Shown one piece after another: positions 1 to 11,800 of a stretch of 64,000 nt of DNA. Position numbers and translations under genes: made by a program. Numbering within the stretch: the first letter of the stretch is position 1; every line of letters begins with the position of its first letter. The notes below the pieces were generated by a model. It was given only the letters and a program-made list of their open reading frames with translations, searched no databases and had not been told where the DNA came from. This stretch comes from Onchidella celtica (lineage: Eukaryota; Mollusca; Gastropoda; Systellommatophora; Onchidiidae). The DNA lies in the NCBI GenBank assembly GCA_963931925.1, contig OZ007569.1:69671920-69735919 (forward strand). The letters are read 5' to 3'.

Positions 1-3000
1 TTTTTTTTTAACATAAGTGGCATTTTCTTTTTTTTTTTCATTGGTGTGCCTATGCACAGTTAATTTGAGGAGTCAAGTCTTCATGAATTGCAAACATAGT
101 ACTGGTTGTCTGCGACTTTGGGCATGATCATCATGAAAAATATGGGCCTTGTGTCCCCATCAATCTGAGACACAACACTGTTTCCATCGTTTAAGGGTGT
201 TGTTAGGGGTATGTAGCCCAATTGAAGCCAAAAAGAGAAAATATTGAGTTGTGTTCACTGTTCAGCACTGGCATAGAATTTTAAATACCACATGCCCCTA
301 ACCACAGCCATGGGTTAATCAAAGTGATACAAGTACATCACTTGAAAACTATACTGCATTTGATTTTCAGTCTGTTCTTGTTGATTTGCCAGCTTTGTAG
401 TTTGATTTGACCTTGGTTTTTAATTTGCTGAATCAGTTGATGTGAGATGGTACATTTCACTTGTACACAAAAAGCTAATGATTTGCTCTTTTCCTCCCTC
501 TCCAACCAAACCTGTCAATCCCCTCCACACAATCCCCATCCCTACAGTTGCCAAGTCGGGTAGGTAACAGAATGGAGAACTTTTTTTTTTGCTGTTTTGT
601 TTTTATATGTTGGGTGTTTCACGGGGTCGGTCCAGTCCATCTGGATTTGAACCCATGTTTATGTTGTTCTAGATGCACTAGAAACCCCCTTGTAATTTCA
701 TGTTGCATTCATTTAAACTCTGTGTAGACTGGATAAAAAAATGCTAGAATTTAAATAAGTTTTGCTAGTGTAAGTGAAGAACGCATGATACTTTGTAAGT
801 ATTAATGTCACAAAAATCAATGCTTTGGACTTTGGGTTTCACGAATTTGTTCTGCTTTGAACTTTCCAGTGAGATGGCAGTAAAATAATTTTTTTTAATT
901 GCCAGGCCAGAAACCCAGAAATTATTTCTTTTTTTGTTTTTCACTGTGTCAAAATAAAGATTCACTGAGACTTTTGATGTCTGTTTGAGATAGGAAATAA
1001 TTACTTCATGTGCATGCTCATAGTTCATAATATGCTATTTTCCTCTTCACCTCCAATTCAAACCACTTTCCCACTGCGCCCCTTCCCGCCCCTCGCAACT
1101 AGTTGCCAAGCCGGGTAGGTAACGGTGTGAAACACCATTTGTATTTTTATCATTTAACCACGAACAACGTCAAAGTTTCTTTTGTTCATACAAGAAGAGC
1201 ACTTGTTTGAATAACTTTTGATGTTGCCAGCTGGAATGAGTTGAAACTTGCTGTGCTAATTTCTGTCGTGTTGATGAAAAAGAAAAAACATCTGGTGTGC
1301 TTGATTAATATATTTATTCCAATGATCTGCTGAATGTGTATCGCGGGTATAGAGCAAAATTGTTTTATCTCCAGGTGTATGAATAATGGGAGATTACTCG
1401 GAAGCACCACAATATTGCTCTCAGTGATGTCATTTTGAAGGGAGATACAACATTACTGCTTCTCTGTAACTTGGAACTGGTTAAATATAGTGGAATAATG
1501 AAAAAATTGCAAGAAGCAGTTTGTCATTATTACAGTATTGCCATTATGAACCCCAATTCATAAACTTGGAGATACAACAATTTTGCTCTATATCCACAGT
1601 ATGAGGATGGAAAAAGGGTGTCAGTGGGGGGCTATTTTGTTACTTGAGAGAAAACTTTAATAATTGAAAACAACATGACAGGCTATTGTTTAGATCATTT
1701 TAGATATTAGCCCAGATGTACACCTACTGACTAGTTAAGTGGTGACATCACAGCATTGAGTTGCAATGAGATCCAGTTACGTGGATGGTGCACAGTGTCT
1801 CATTGGAACTACATTTGGCATCACTGTGTAATTGGTTGGCCAATCAAATCAAGTGGTGCAAGCCAACACTTGTTCTTTGTTTGTACAGAACACACAGAAA
1901 CTTTTGACTCATGCAGTTGCACAGCATCATATTCATTCTTAATGCTTTTCCCCAGCTCCAAACTTTTTACCATAACTTGTTTTGGTTTTTCTATAAACAA
2001 ATTCCTTAACTGCATTTTATCAACCATAAATATCTTACTCCAGTGGGAAGAAAGGTTGCTTGTCAATTTTAAAAATATTTTACGTATTTGCATTTTCTCA
2101 GTTGCTTATTTGCTTTTTAGTTTTAGTCTACCCATTTTTGTTTTCAGACTTTTGCAAAGCCATTATCTTGCAATCCGAAATGGATTTGGTGAAGACGGAA
2201 TCATTTATATCTACCCCAGTGCATTTTAGGGAAACAAAAAACACCCCTTCCTATATTGTAATAACCATGTTATTTTGTACTAAACTGTTGCAAAGTCATT
2301 TCCTGCATTGAAGCGCATTTGGTGATTCTTTGAAGGCAAGGTTATTTATATCCACAATACCTGTGCCATCACACAAGAAAGCAAACAATATGCAATTCCG
2401 TAATAACAAGGATGCTGTGAAATGTAAATTCATTGGCCTTTTATTGCCTTTCCCACCTGTAAAAGAGAAAGTTTCATATATGGTGTCATATATGTATATT
2501 TATGTCCTAAACAATGTAGTGCATTGTTATGTTATCTGCTTTACTGATACGAAGCTGGTCAGTAATGCTATTTATATTTGCATATGTAGAGGTAGACTGT
2601 CTGTATCACAGCTTGAAACAGAATAGAGCTCTTTACACTGTGTTATAGGATGTCTTCCTGATGTCAGACTCAGTGTGCTTGTTGACTTGTTTGGGCGATT
2701 GTTTGACAGTTTGTCAAAACTGAACATTATATGCGAGTCACACTCTGTAGAGTAGGGCATGTTCATCAGATCAGGCATACAAACAGTCAAGTTCTCTGTC
2801 TGAATAGTTCTCTCTTCAATGGACTTATTGCATCAACACTTTTGAACATCCTCGTACCATTATGTGAAAGAATCAATGACATAACCCATCATAAGGAACA
2901 AAAAATGACTTTTTAAGCAGGTTAAGTTTGGCACAGTGAAAGGGCTTACAAAATGAGCCGGAGACATTGCTGTTTAGTAGAGCATGATTAGAAATAAAGT

Positions 3001-3985
3001 CCTTGGTGTATAGGTAGAAAGTCCCATCCTTGATAAATTTTATCAAGAAATGACAAAGAAGAGAAAGATCGGATGTGCTGGTTTTGACTTCACCCAGGCA
3101 TGACGTAACGTTGTATTCATACAGTAATTAACTGATTCAAAGCAACCAGAGCATTTCATGTGTATGTGGGGGAGAAAAGGTGTTGATTTGTATTGAGTGG
3201 AGGATGTGGTTTGGCTTTTGTAAACATCAGAAAAGGAGCAGAGCAAAAATGAAGTTGTTGCAAGTGTTCAGTGCAGTACAACACTGTTTGGTGGAACGTT
3301 TTTTTTTTTTTTTTTTCACACCTCATAATTAAACATCAACTGAAGATCAGATCATGGTTAAAAGGGTGGCTTAAATCCCCGAAGAACAAAATGGTACAAT
3401 ACCCAACCTCTTGTGATGGGCTTCTGCTGGGAAATGCACCCATTTGGGAAAGAAACATTGAAAACCATATGTAATGGTAGATTAAAAAAAAAATTATTTA
3501 AATATTTTTATTCTTTTCTCTAAGCCGTGGTTTTTAAAACCAGTGGACCGGCTTGTTAGTGGGAGGAGAAGTAAAGAAGTCATAAAAGAAAATTGTGCAG
3601 TGTATTTTCTACTTTTATGGCTATCGTCTGGGAATAGTTGCTGCTTGGTCTGATGTAACACATGTAGTAACAGAACACATTTTGCCAGTGACAGTGTATG
3701 GTAATTCCTATGAGTTTAGCTTATAGGTTGGGGGGGGGGGGGGTATTCCTGCAGTGCTTATTGTTTTCATTATTTTGAACAATACTTTGTTTTCATTAAT
3801 TTTGTGTTAAACAAAATAAAATTTAAAGAAAAATAGATGGGATGCATAATTATTTTAAATGCGAGCTGGCAATTTGGTAGCTTTTTCTTTACTCTTAAGG
3901 TCTGGTTGTTTCTCATCATTTACCAGTATCTTGCATCAGCCCCAGAAACCAGCTTTAATTTGAACGAAAATCTTCTGAGTCAGTA

Positions 3986-4075
3986 GAAATAAGATAAGAT
4001 AAGATAAGATAAATTTTATTCATCCTTGTACAAGGAAATTTGTTTTGATCATTGAATACATAACAATACAGTTAC
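3986..4075 (+). repeat. (AGATA)n short array followed by a retroelement-tail-like segment
   Basis: Four to five copies of AAGAT/AGATA at about 3990-4012 run into TTTTATTCATCCTTGTACA and AGGAAATTTG. A GATA-type simple repeat joined to a 'TTTATT-ATCC-AGGAAATT' segment resembles the 3' ends of several animal non-LTR retroelements. The pattern is visible in the sequence; assignment to a retroelement tail is an inference from memory of such tails. No coding remnant is attached. Confidence 0.4.
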
Positions 4076-5461
4076 GGAAACAAAAATTATAATATATAGC
4101 GCGCACACACACTTATATACACACACGCTAAAAAATAAACAAAATTAACAGTGCACACAATATGCTTGATAATACCACACATACCCACACCAAAAACATC
4201 GCAATAAGACATAATGATGAAGGGAAGTTACAAGCGATTGGTTGTAAAAATGCTTTTAATCTGTATCATAATAGTATGTATTGTTACTACTGTAGATGTG
4301 TATCACACTTGCCAGGGCTGGTCCTCTGTCTACCTATGTTGTACTTGCACAGCAGTCGACTAATCGAAATGTTATTTTATTTTATTTACAGTTTACCACC
4401 ATAGTGCGTCTTCCTAGTATTTTGCTTGATACCTATTGTCTTGCATTTTGTTTAATTACATTTATTATTTTCAGTTATGTAGTCACTGGTTTTTATAGAA
4501 ATTTATCCGGTCTTTTTTTTTTTTTTTTTTTTAAATATATATATACTGGTGACGGGATATTTCCTATAGCCCAATGCATATTTGTATGTATCCCCATGCG
4601 CATATTTGGTTTAAAGCAATTTTCATTTTCCTTTGAAATGAGTTTTTGTAATTTTTACCCTTTGTTCCACCCTTCATTGTTTTGTTGTTTTTTTTTTTCC
4701 TCTTTTCATCATTTATCAAATAGCTATTTGTTGCTTGCAAATCCAGAAAATATTGAACTGTAAATATTTCAAATAATCTCTTCTACAAAAAAAAAAAGAT
4801 AAACACATTCTGGTCATGGGGAACAATTGATATTAAGAATCTGCTCCACAAAAGCATTTAATTTCGACTGACTATTACAAAGTAGGGTGTTCATGTAAAC
4901 CGCTGCAGAGAGGAATAATTATGTGTTAAGGGGGTAACCACAAGGTTTGATCTTCAAGCAGGATGCAGAAACTGTTGTAAAAATTACCTGCACCTATTTT
5001 AGTTTTGACTGCTTTACCTGCTTACAGCAACTTGCTAATGTGATGTCATTCAAGACAGTACTGTCACTCTGGATCTAAATTCTGCCAAAAAGCTGATCTA
5101 ACGCATCTGATTGGCTATACATTCTTATTGATCAAAATAACTTGGGATAATTGAAAACTAATTTCAAACCAATTTCATTTTTTACACACTATGATGGGAA
5201 GACAAACAAATTCACATTTTCACCACTTAATTTGTGACTAAAGTTTGAAGGTAAAAAGCTTTGATTCCTTGACGGTAATAAAATCTTACAGCTCACCACC
5301 AAAAGCTCTCATGCCAAGAGGGGTTCAATTTGTATTTGACAGTTCTGTAATTTTTTGTTGATGGGATATTTAGTGAGCATTTTTCATTTTATCACACTAA
5401 ATGATGTTCAGGACTTTTCAAATTTGGTTTGAGATAAACTTATTTTACCAGCCATATTTGG

Positions 5462-5893
5462 TTGGTCAGCACTTTCATAATATGTAACAGAAAGCACAGT
5501 TTATTTCAAATCTATCATTATGGTGCATTTTTAAGGAACCATTTATTAAAAAAAGAAAAAAGCGAAGGGGGGTTGATTGGTGGACTGCATTTCAAGGAAA
5601 GGTTTTTACCAATAGTAATCATTCTTCAGAGGTCTGGGTTAAGAAGAATTCCACCACCAGTCGTGAAAGAGTTTGAAGTAAGACTTTTAAGACACAATGG
5701 TTGTTCCTCCTCAACTTGTCATGTAATCTGTTGGAATAGTAGGAATGACCATATCATTGCTGTTGATGTTAATGACCATGTGTACAATGCTGTCTCACAT
5801 ACAGTAATATCCATTACAACTGAAAAATTCAAAGAGTTAATGCCTTCATTTGGAGAAAGTGCACAAAAGTTGTTTCGAGCCATCCCGGAATAG
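5462..5893 (+). other. Unassigned open frame, 143 codons, no ATG start
   Basis: An open frame runs from TTG at 5462 to TAG at 5891-5893. The part from about residue 48 on (KERFLPIV.. to ..LFRAIPE) looks more protein-like than its surroundings: low in low-complexity sequence and mixed in composition. I recognise no domain, and it does not match AMPK beta. It lies just upstream of the first recognised PRKAB exon but in no clear splice relation to it. It could be a decayed transposon or retrogene fragment, or chance. Confidence 0.2.
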
Positions 5894-6023
5894 ATGGTTG
5901 ACTCATTCTAATGTTTATATCTACAAATCAACTTGAAATGTTTGAGTGACCAGTGAGAATGAACACCAGTGGAAGAGAATGAAAAAGTTTTTAAATTTCG
6001 TGTGAAATTTCTCATTTTGACAG

Positions 6024-6157
6024 CGGAGAGAGTGGACAAGTCAGACTATGGTCAAGACATTCCCCCTCGAGGTACCACTGATGGTAAACACAGTGGTCCA
6101 CCTATCCTTCCACCTCAGCTCTTACAAGTCATCCTCAACAAAGACACACCAGCCCAT
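6024..6157 (+). CDS. PRKAB: PRKAB exon: start of the C-terminal AMPKBI domain
   Basis: The exon follows TTTTGACAG and ends in CAT before GTAAGT. It is 134 nt, of which the first two bases complete a codon begun upstream. It encodes ERVDKSDYGQDIPPRG, then a short variable linker, then GPPILPPQLLQVILNKDTPAH. The variable part matches the linker between the CBM and the C-terminal domain, which differs between species; the PPILPP block is diagnostic. An alternative acceptor seven bases inside cannot be excluded. Confidence 0.93.
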
Positions 6158-8811
6158 GTAAGTAGTTCTCCACGTACTTAAATCATTTTTTGATCTGATA
6201 ACTTCACCATTTGACATTACGTTTATCTTGCTCATTATTGTTGATATCATTTATTTGGTGTGTTTATTTTTTCAGATTTTGTTTTTCAATGCCAGTTTGA
6301 TCTTATTGAGATGATTACAGGTTATCAAAATAGAGGAAGGGCCAGTTGGTGAATTAATTCTTTCCTTTTGCCAGATTTTTTATATTTTTTTAGTGGAATC
6401 AAGAATGTTGGATATTTGTAATTTTCTAAACTTTCGTTATTTAATATATTAGATTCTTATTTCATATTAGATTCTACACATCACTATGGGTTGTGTACTC
6501 AGTTACAGAAGTATTTTTAGGGTTGATGTCTCTGTGTCTCAAGAAATTTTTTTTTTAGAATTCTTAGTAAATGAATCAGAATATTTAAACAAAGGGTTAG
6601 GGAAGTGGTCGATATGCCTGTCCAAAGGGTCAGTAAATGTCTGGGGGTCAAAATGGGTTAAGTAAAATGTAAGTAACTTTTTAATATTCTTTATCAGTTT
6701 AAGTATTTTCTTTAAATGTTTCTTGTCAAGCAGCAGTATTATAATACATGTATGACAAAATAAAATATATAATATAATATATGATATGATATAATAAAAG
6801 CAGTTGTGATGATTACATTCATTTATTTTTACATGATGGGGGTCAGTGAGAGATCAAGAATTCCATGATGGGATCAATGATCTAAAATGTCTCCTGACCT
6901 CTGGTTTAAATGGAATCTTATATGGATGATAACAGTAAAGTTGTGCAGAATTTTCCTTTTCACAAAATGTGATTTTTTTTTTTTTCCCCCCCTATTTCAT
7001 TCAATTTTTACATTGTAATTTTTTCAGGTGGAACCCTCATTACTTCCTGAGCCAAATCATGTCATGCTTAACCATCTGTACGCACTTTCCATCAAGGTGA
7101 GATCCTAATGCTAAACTTGGCAAGGAGACTTTGAAAGAGGGAGTGTTGTAACTGAACTGTACAAGACGTAGTATAGTTGTATCTGAGCTGGTATGCTTTA
7201 AACTCAAAATCAAGCTGGCTGTGTCCTGTGTTGCAAAATATATTGTACGTTTAGTAAAAATTCTACCATGGTGTTTTATCACAGCAGTGAAATAGCATAC
7301 TAGTTTTATATTGTTGGATGGTTATACTTTTTTATAGTCAACAATGTTCTCCACATGGTGCAGCCTGTTCATTAGCATAGTATAAACACTTTTCTCATCT
7401 TTTTTTTTAATTCTCCATCATTTGTGTTTAGATGCCTGGCATTTCATGTCAGTTGATACCAGTACCATTAACTCATTTCTCCCCAAGTAAATTTGGCCAA
7501 GTTGCTCCAGCTGGCCCAAGTAAAGTTTGCAGTTTTCATGCTTTTATAGGGTGTGTTAGAAGAAAATTCATTACTCGCTTATTTTATAATATTTTTCAAT
7601 TCTATGTGGTGGAAGTTTTTATAAATGAGTGCTTTATGATATTCTATGGTTATTTTTATTATTTTAGAGGCATAAAGTAGTAATTTGTAAATTAGAATTG
7701 AAAAAAAAAAATGAAGGTCGGGCTCAAAAGCGTGGATTCCCCATTCGCGGTACAGCTGGGGACAAGGTGGTTTAGAGGCAAGGTGCTCGCCTTTCATGCC
7801 AAGGGTCCCGGGTTCTAAACCCGGGCAGTGCAGGCATGTTGGAAAGTGGATTTTTCTCATATTTTCAAGTCCCTGGTCCTATTGGGGGGTAGGATCGAGT
7901 AGTTCTTGGAAATTGGATTTTTCTCATATTTTCAAGTCCCTGGTCCTATTGGGGGGTAGGATCGAGTACCTAGTCTTCTCGGATAAGGACGAAAAAATTC
8001 GGAGGGCCCGTGTGCACGTTGCGCACGTTAAAGATACCTTGGCAGTTGGAAATCGTAAAGAGCAGGCCGAAAGGCCGCTGCCCGGGCAAAATTGAAATTA
8101 ATAGATTAAAATTTATCCATATCACCCCCCCCCCCCTCCCCCCCCCGCCAGAACAAGAAATAATAAAACAAGTAAAGTGAGGTGTAAATGCCAAGGGCAG
8201 CGAACCTCCTAAAATAAAGACCTCAAATCAATCGCGGTACAGCTCGCAAGAAAGGCGAAAACGGGGATCCCCCATTCGCGGGGAGAAATGAGTTGAGATC
8301 TTTATTCAGTGAGGTTCATTGTCATCAGCAAATATGCCATGTTTTCTTATTTTTCTTTCTTTTGCTGTTGATGTCTGGCGGTTGCTGTCTTTCTGCTTTT
8401 CTTTAAAACCCTTAAGAGGACTGTATAGCCCTGATAGGTGCCAGTTCTGGGGGTTGGTGCCATGAGATAGTGAGTTTGGAAACAAGGACAAAGAGTTTTA
8501 AAATCTGGTTCTGGTGGTGGGGGAGAGGTTGTTTTCATATTTGGGCAGTTGCTGTGGCTCTGGCATACCTTTTGTGATTTCACTTGTCCCTCCATTACCC
8601 TTTCATGCAATATCGCTGCTAACCTTACAGGGAATTTCCAGATACCAACCTTCGTACGATAGGGTTAACGAAAGGGCAAAGTATTATATATTGTTACCGT
8701 TCAGTTGTTCTTTCCTCTTTGTATTTGCAGGATGGAGTCATGGTTCTCAGCGCCACCCATCGCTTTAGGAAAAAGTATGTGACCACCTTGCTGTATAAAC
8801 CTATTCAGTAG
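6024..8811 (+). CDS. PRKAB: AMP-activated protein kinase beta subunit, C-terminal exons (partial gene)
   Basis: This is the scaffold subunit of the AMPK heterotrimer, the cytosolic and nuclear energy sensor. Its C-terminal domain binds the catalytic alpha and regulatory gamma subunits. Three exons are visible (6024-6157, 7028-7096, 8731-8811) with AG acceptors and GT donors; the two internal joins are phase 0. Together they encode about 93 residues. These include the near-invariant blocks GPPILPP-LLQVILNKDTP, LLPEPNHVMLNHLYALSIK, DGVMVLSATHRF and KKYVTTLLYKPIQ before TAG at 8809-8811, which is the full conserved C-terminal AMPKBI region. The N-terminal myristoylation and CBM48 glycogen-binding exons are missing from the window and presumably lie upstream. 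The first exon enters with one base of its codon supplied from upstream. Invertebrates usually have one beta gene, so I do not choose between vertebrate PRKAB1 and PRKAB2. Confidence 0.95.
6158..7027 (+). other. PRKAB intron between the first two recognised exons
   Basis: The intron is 870 bp and AT-rich. It has an AT-dinucleotide-rich patch near 6745-6795 and a T tract plus C run just before the acceptor. No element or coding segment was recognised inside. Confidence 0.85.
7028..7096 (+). CDS. PRKAB: PRKAB exon: LLPEPNHVMLNHLYALSIK
   Basis: The exon is 69 nt, phase 0 at both ends, between TTTTTTCAG and GTGAGA. It encodes VEPSLLPEPNHVMLNHLYAL followed by SIK, which is nearly identical to the AMPK beta C-terminal core across animals. 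A long T tract and C run just upstream form the polypyrimidine tract. Confidence 0.96.
7470..8294. mobile_element. Inverted-repeat element flanked by TTAA/TTGA, containing a SINE
   Basis: AACTCATTTCTCCCC at 7470-7484 recurs exactly inverted at 8280-8294. The left copy reads TTAACTCATTTCTCCCC; the right reads GGGGAGAAATGAG followed by TTGA, one base from TTAA. Just inside the ends, a CCCCATTCGCGG motif occurs at about 7739-7750 and 8271-8280, and CGCGGTACAGCT occurs twice. The tRNA-derived SINE at 7760-8108 sits between them. A TTAA target would suggest a piggyBac-type non-autonomous element, but this is an inference. There is no transposase. It lies in the last PRKAB intron. Confidence 0.5.
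7760..8108 (+). mobile_element. tRNA-derived SINE, copy 1, with internal 67-bp duplication
   Basis: A pol III-type head carries an A box (TGGTTTAGAGGCAAGG near 7768) and a B box (GGGTTCTAAACCC at 7810-7822). It is followed by a body shared with copies at 53280 and 60360: GGATAAGGACGAAAAA, a GTGCACGTTGCGCACGTTAA stretch, CTTGGCAGTTGGAAATCG, AGAGCAGGCCGAAAGGCCGC and a GGGCAAAATT-type tail. In this copy, the stretch starting TTTTTCTCATATTTTCAAGT at 7851 repeats almost exactly at 7918, a 67-bp direct duplication. A long C-rich run follows the tail at 8125-8150. Confidence 0.85.
8731..8811 (+). CDS. PRKAB: PRKAB terminal coding exon
   Basis: Follows GTATTTGCAG. It encodes DGVMVLSATHRFRKKYVTTL then LYKPIQ and stops at TAG (8809-8811). 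Vertebrate family members end in KPI; this one adds a single Gln. Phase 0 entry agrees with the previous exon. Confidence 0.96.
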   Translation, partial: DGVMVLSATHRFRKKYVTTLLYKPIQ

Positions 8812-11800
8812 AATAACCAATTGATGCCAGTTCTGGTTTGACAGGTCCATTGTTGTGCAGTGCTTTCAACCAGCAATCAACATTCTCCCTTCTAGCCAAA
8901 GGACAGATTGATGTAGGTGTGGCAGACAAAGGATAGAAGAAGGAAATACTTTAAACAGATATTTTGTTGTTGTTGTTGTCAAAATTAGAGACAGGATTTA
9001 CTGATATTCATTTATCACATCTTTCAAATGGCAGATGGTTGTTTTTTCTTCTTTTTTCTGAGCACAGTATTGATTGTGATGGCATTGAAAACTTAAAATG
9101 TTGCGTTTGATCAGAAACAAATGTGTGCATGAGGAAGAGATCTTTATACTGTGCTGGAGAATCAGATATTCAGGTATTTTCACAGAAAATTCTCTGCAGC
9201 ACCAGTTTTCACCTGTTTGGAATGTAGGATCTGTGAAGTGCCATCATCTCTACCCACATCCATATCAGAGTTTTCCATTTAATGATCTTTTGTTGGTGAC
9301 ATTCACAGAAGTGCATTTTTTTTTTTTCCTCTTCTAATGTTTGATGACTTGATCATAAATGACCTATGTATCAGTAAGTTGAGACAAAAGGGTGGGTTCA
9401 GTTTGGGGGAAGGCTAAGAACCTGTTGAAATACTATGTTGTTTTTGGTGTCCATGTGAATGATGCGAAGTTGTATGGAAGAAGGGCACACTGGACGAAGC
9501 GGGTTGGAGGGAGTTCCCCTTGATCAGTACCTGTACTTGTACTGTGCAAGGTCTGCCAGATCTTCATGATTTCTGTAAGTTCAGAGAAAAATCAGATTGT
9601 TCGCTAGGCTCAAGTGAATTTGCCTACTCACTGGAACTATCCTTAAAAGTCCAACCTTGAAACTTGTTCGTGGTTAGTTTTGGTTCCTTATCTGTTTAAT
9701 CAACTTCGAAACTGCTTTGCTTCAAACAAATGGAAAAAAAAAAAGCAGCCAAAAAATAAGTCTGTGCTCAAGTTAACAGAATTAGAAATTCTTTTATCAG
9801 TTTTCTTTGGGATGACTCATGACTCTGGAAGGAGAGCAGGAAAAAGTTAATGGGGTTTTTTTGGTCTAACAATTAAGGCTTACTTGAGCCTTGAAACATT
9901 AGATACAGAATCTACACACTGGTAAAACGGACTGTTCTTTCCAACCAGCAGTACAGTTACTTCAAACCGTATGACTACAGGAATCATGGAGAATGTGTGC
10001 GGGACTTTTTCATTATTATGTATGATTTGTAAATAACTATTGGACTGGGAACGATATCATTACAACTTCTATTATCTGTGATTGACAAACGTTTTTCATT
10101 GGTTTGAGTCGGACATAATATCTAGTGCCATGGGACAGAACTTGTCACTTTGGCAAATGTTATTCTCTCTTTATGTGTACAAGGCTGTGTGTTTTGAGCA
10201 ATTCTATTTTTCTGTTGTAAGTCGTGTAAAAAATGTTGATGGGCAGTATGTTGTATGACTGTAGTTAACCAGTGTCATAGCTAATATGTGAACCAGAGAT
10301 CATGTTCCCATTGTGAAAGTGGTCTGGATCTTGTCAGAGTGCAGCTCATCTTTCCAGCCAGGGATGTTTCTCATTTCTTGCAGGGTCCATGCACGTACAC
10401 ACATATCATGGTCCGAAGATTGTGGTGGTGTTTCGTGGAACTTTGCAAAACCTTCAGAAAAAAAAACTGAATTTACACAGCCATGAATCCTAAACTTCTG
10501 ACATTTATACAAGCTTTACCTTCATCCATAAATATTGACATATATGTAAAACAATATAGATTTCTTACATAGGCATGTTGGTGAGTGCATGCAGGGATAT
10601 AGGATCCAGTGTCAACCGTCTGAAGCTTGAATGAACAGAGTACTATTATGAGTGCATTATGAATTGTGACATCAGTATGTTTGTCGCAAGGATACAGTTT
10701 CTCATTCCGATATTTTTGATTAGCTCACTCATTGACAAAAATAAACTAGAATAGGTATGGCAACAGTTAACAAGTAGAGATCATCCCTCCGTTTCTCTGT
10801 TAAAAGAGAAAAGCAGTGTTTTACACTTGCTGTGGCTTTCATGGGCTAAATTTATCAGTTTGTATACTGTTCACAGACAATTTTTACAGTACATGTCAAA
10901 AGACATTAGCAATGAATAGGATTGTGCCCTGAGTTTAAAAAGTGTTCAGATTTTGAATCAGTAGAGCATAATAGCTGGATAGTTACAGGTTTCTTCTTCT
11001 TTTTTTGTTTTTGTTTTAATGTCTATATGATTATATCTGTTTTGATCGTGGCTTTTTTTTTGCTCCACATAAAAGACGGAGCTGAGCTGTCTCGTGTAAT
11101 AAATAACTAGGCTACTTAGACATATTAGTAAGTAGTACCTGCTTGATGTTGAGGTTTCACTTGTTGTTTGAGGGGTGGCTTTTATAGCCATTCCAGACAG
11201 GTTCTTCACACTCTTTGCAGTTTGTTTGTGAACAGAACTGGAATAATCCCATCCTCTCTTTCTTCCGTGTGTTTATACAGCCTGGTAATTTAACAAGGGA
11301 GCACATTCATGTAAAACATTACTGTAATCGGGGGAAAATTATATTCTGTATTTGTACATTAGATAGTGATGTGTAGAGTTGATACTCAAAATAAAAATTT
11401 ATTGATCACAGATATACAATATATATATATAATATTAATATTTTTGTGTCCCAGGAGTAAATACATGGAAGTGCTGTCATTCTCAGTTTAAGGTCTCAAG
11501 TTTATATGTTAGAGAGTTATTTAAGTAAGCTCATGAAAGAAAGAAAAGGAAACCTGACTGAGCAAGAGCCATGTTCTCATTTTACATTGAACATTTGGAA
11601 AAAGTGTCATTATGTAGTGTTTAGATAACTTTTGTTAAACACTGTAGATAGCTTTTGTTGAAATGCTGAATTGAAATATATGTGAATGGTTTATATTGAG
11701 AAAGTATTGTTAACTGTGTGGATTTGTGAGTTCTACTGTTGTAAAGTGTTTGAAGCATTGACATGTTGTATTGATCTCATGTGACTCGCTATTTGTCAGT

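Larger units (their letters stand above)
1..6023. other. Non-coding stretch: intron or 5' flank of PRKAB
   Basis: AT-rich sequence with no exon I can recognise. The AMPK beta glycogen-binding (CBM48) exons should lie upstream of the exon at 6024, but I saw no segment encoding them here. Contents include related pyrimidine-rich segments ending in a GGGTAGGTAAC-type motif near 480-590 and 1031-1130, a poly-G run near 3730-3745, a GATAA repeat at 3986-4012, and T tracts at 3300, 4515 and 4690. An unassigned reading frame runs at 5462-5893. Confidence 0.6.

Noticed and set aside
600..700. Inverted SINE with a B box near 645
   Set aside because: GGTTCAAATCC is present inverted, but no convincing A box or body is visible; mentioned only within a finding.
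5462..5893. Upstream coding exon of PRKAB
   Set aside because: Its translation does not match the CBM48 or linker of AMPK beta, and no donor joins it in phase to 6024.
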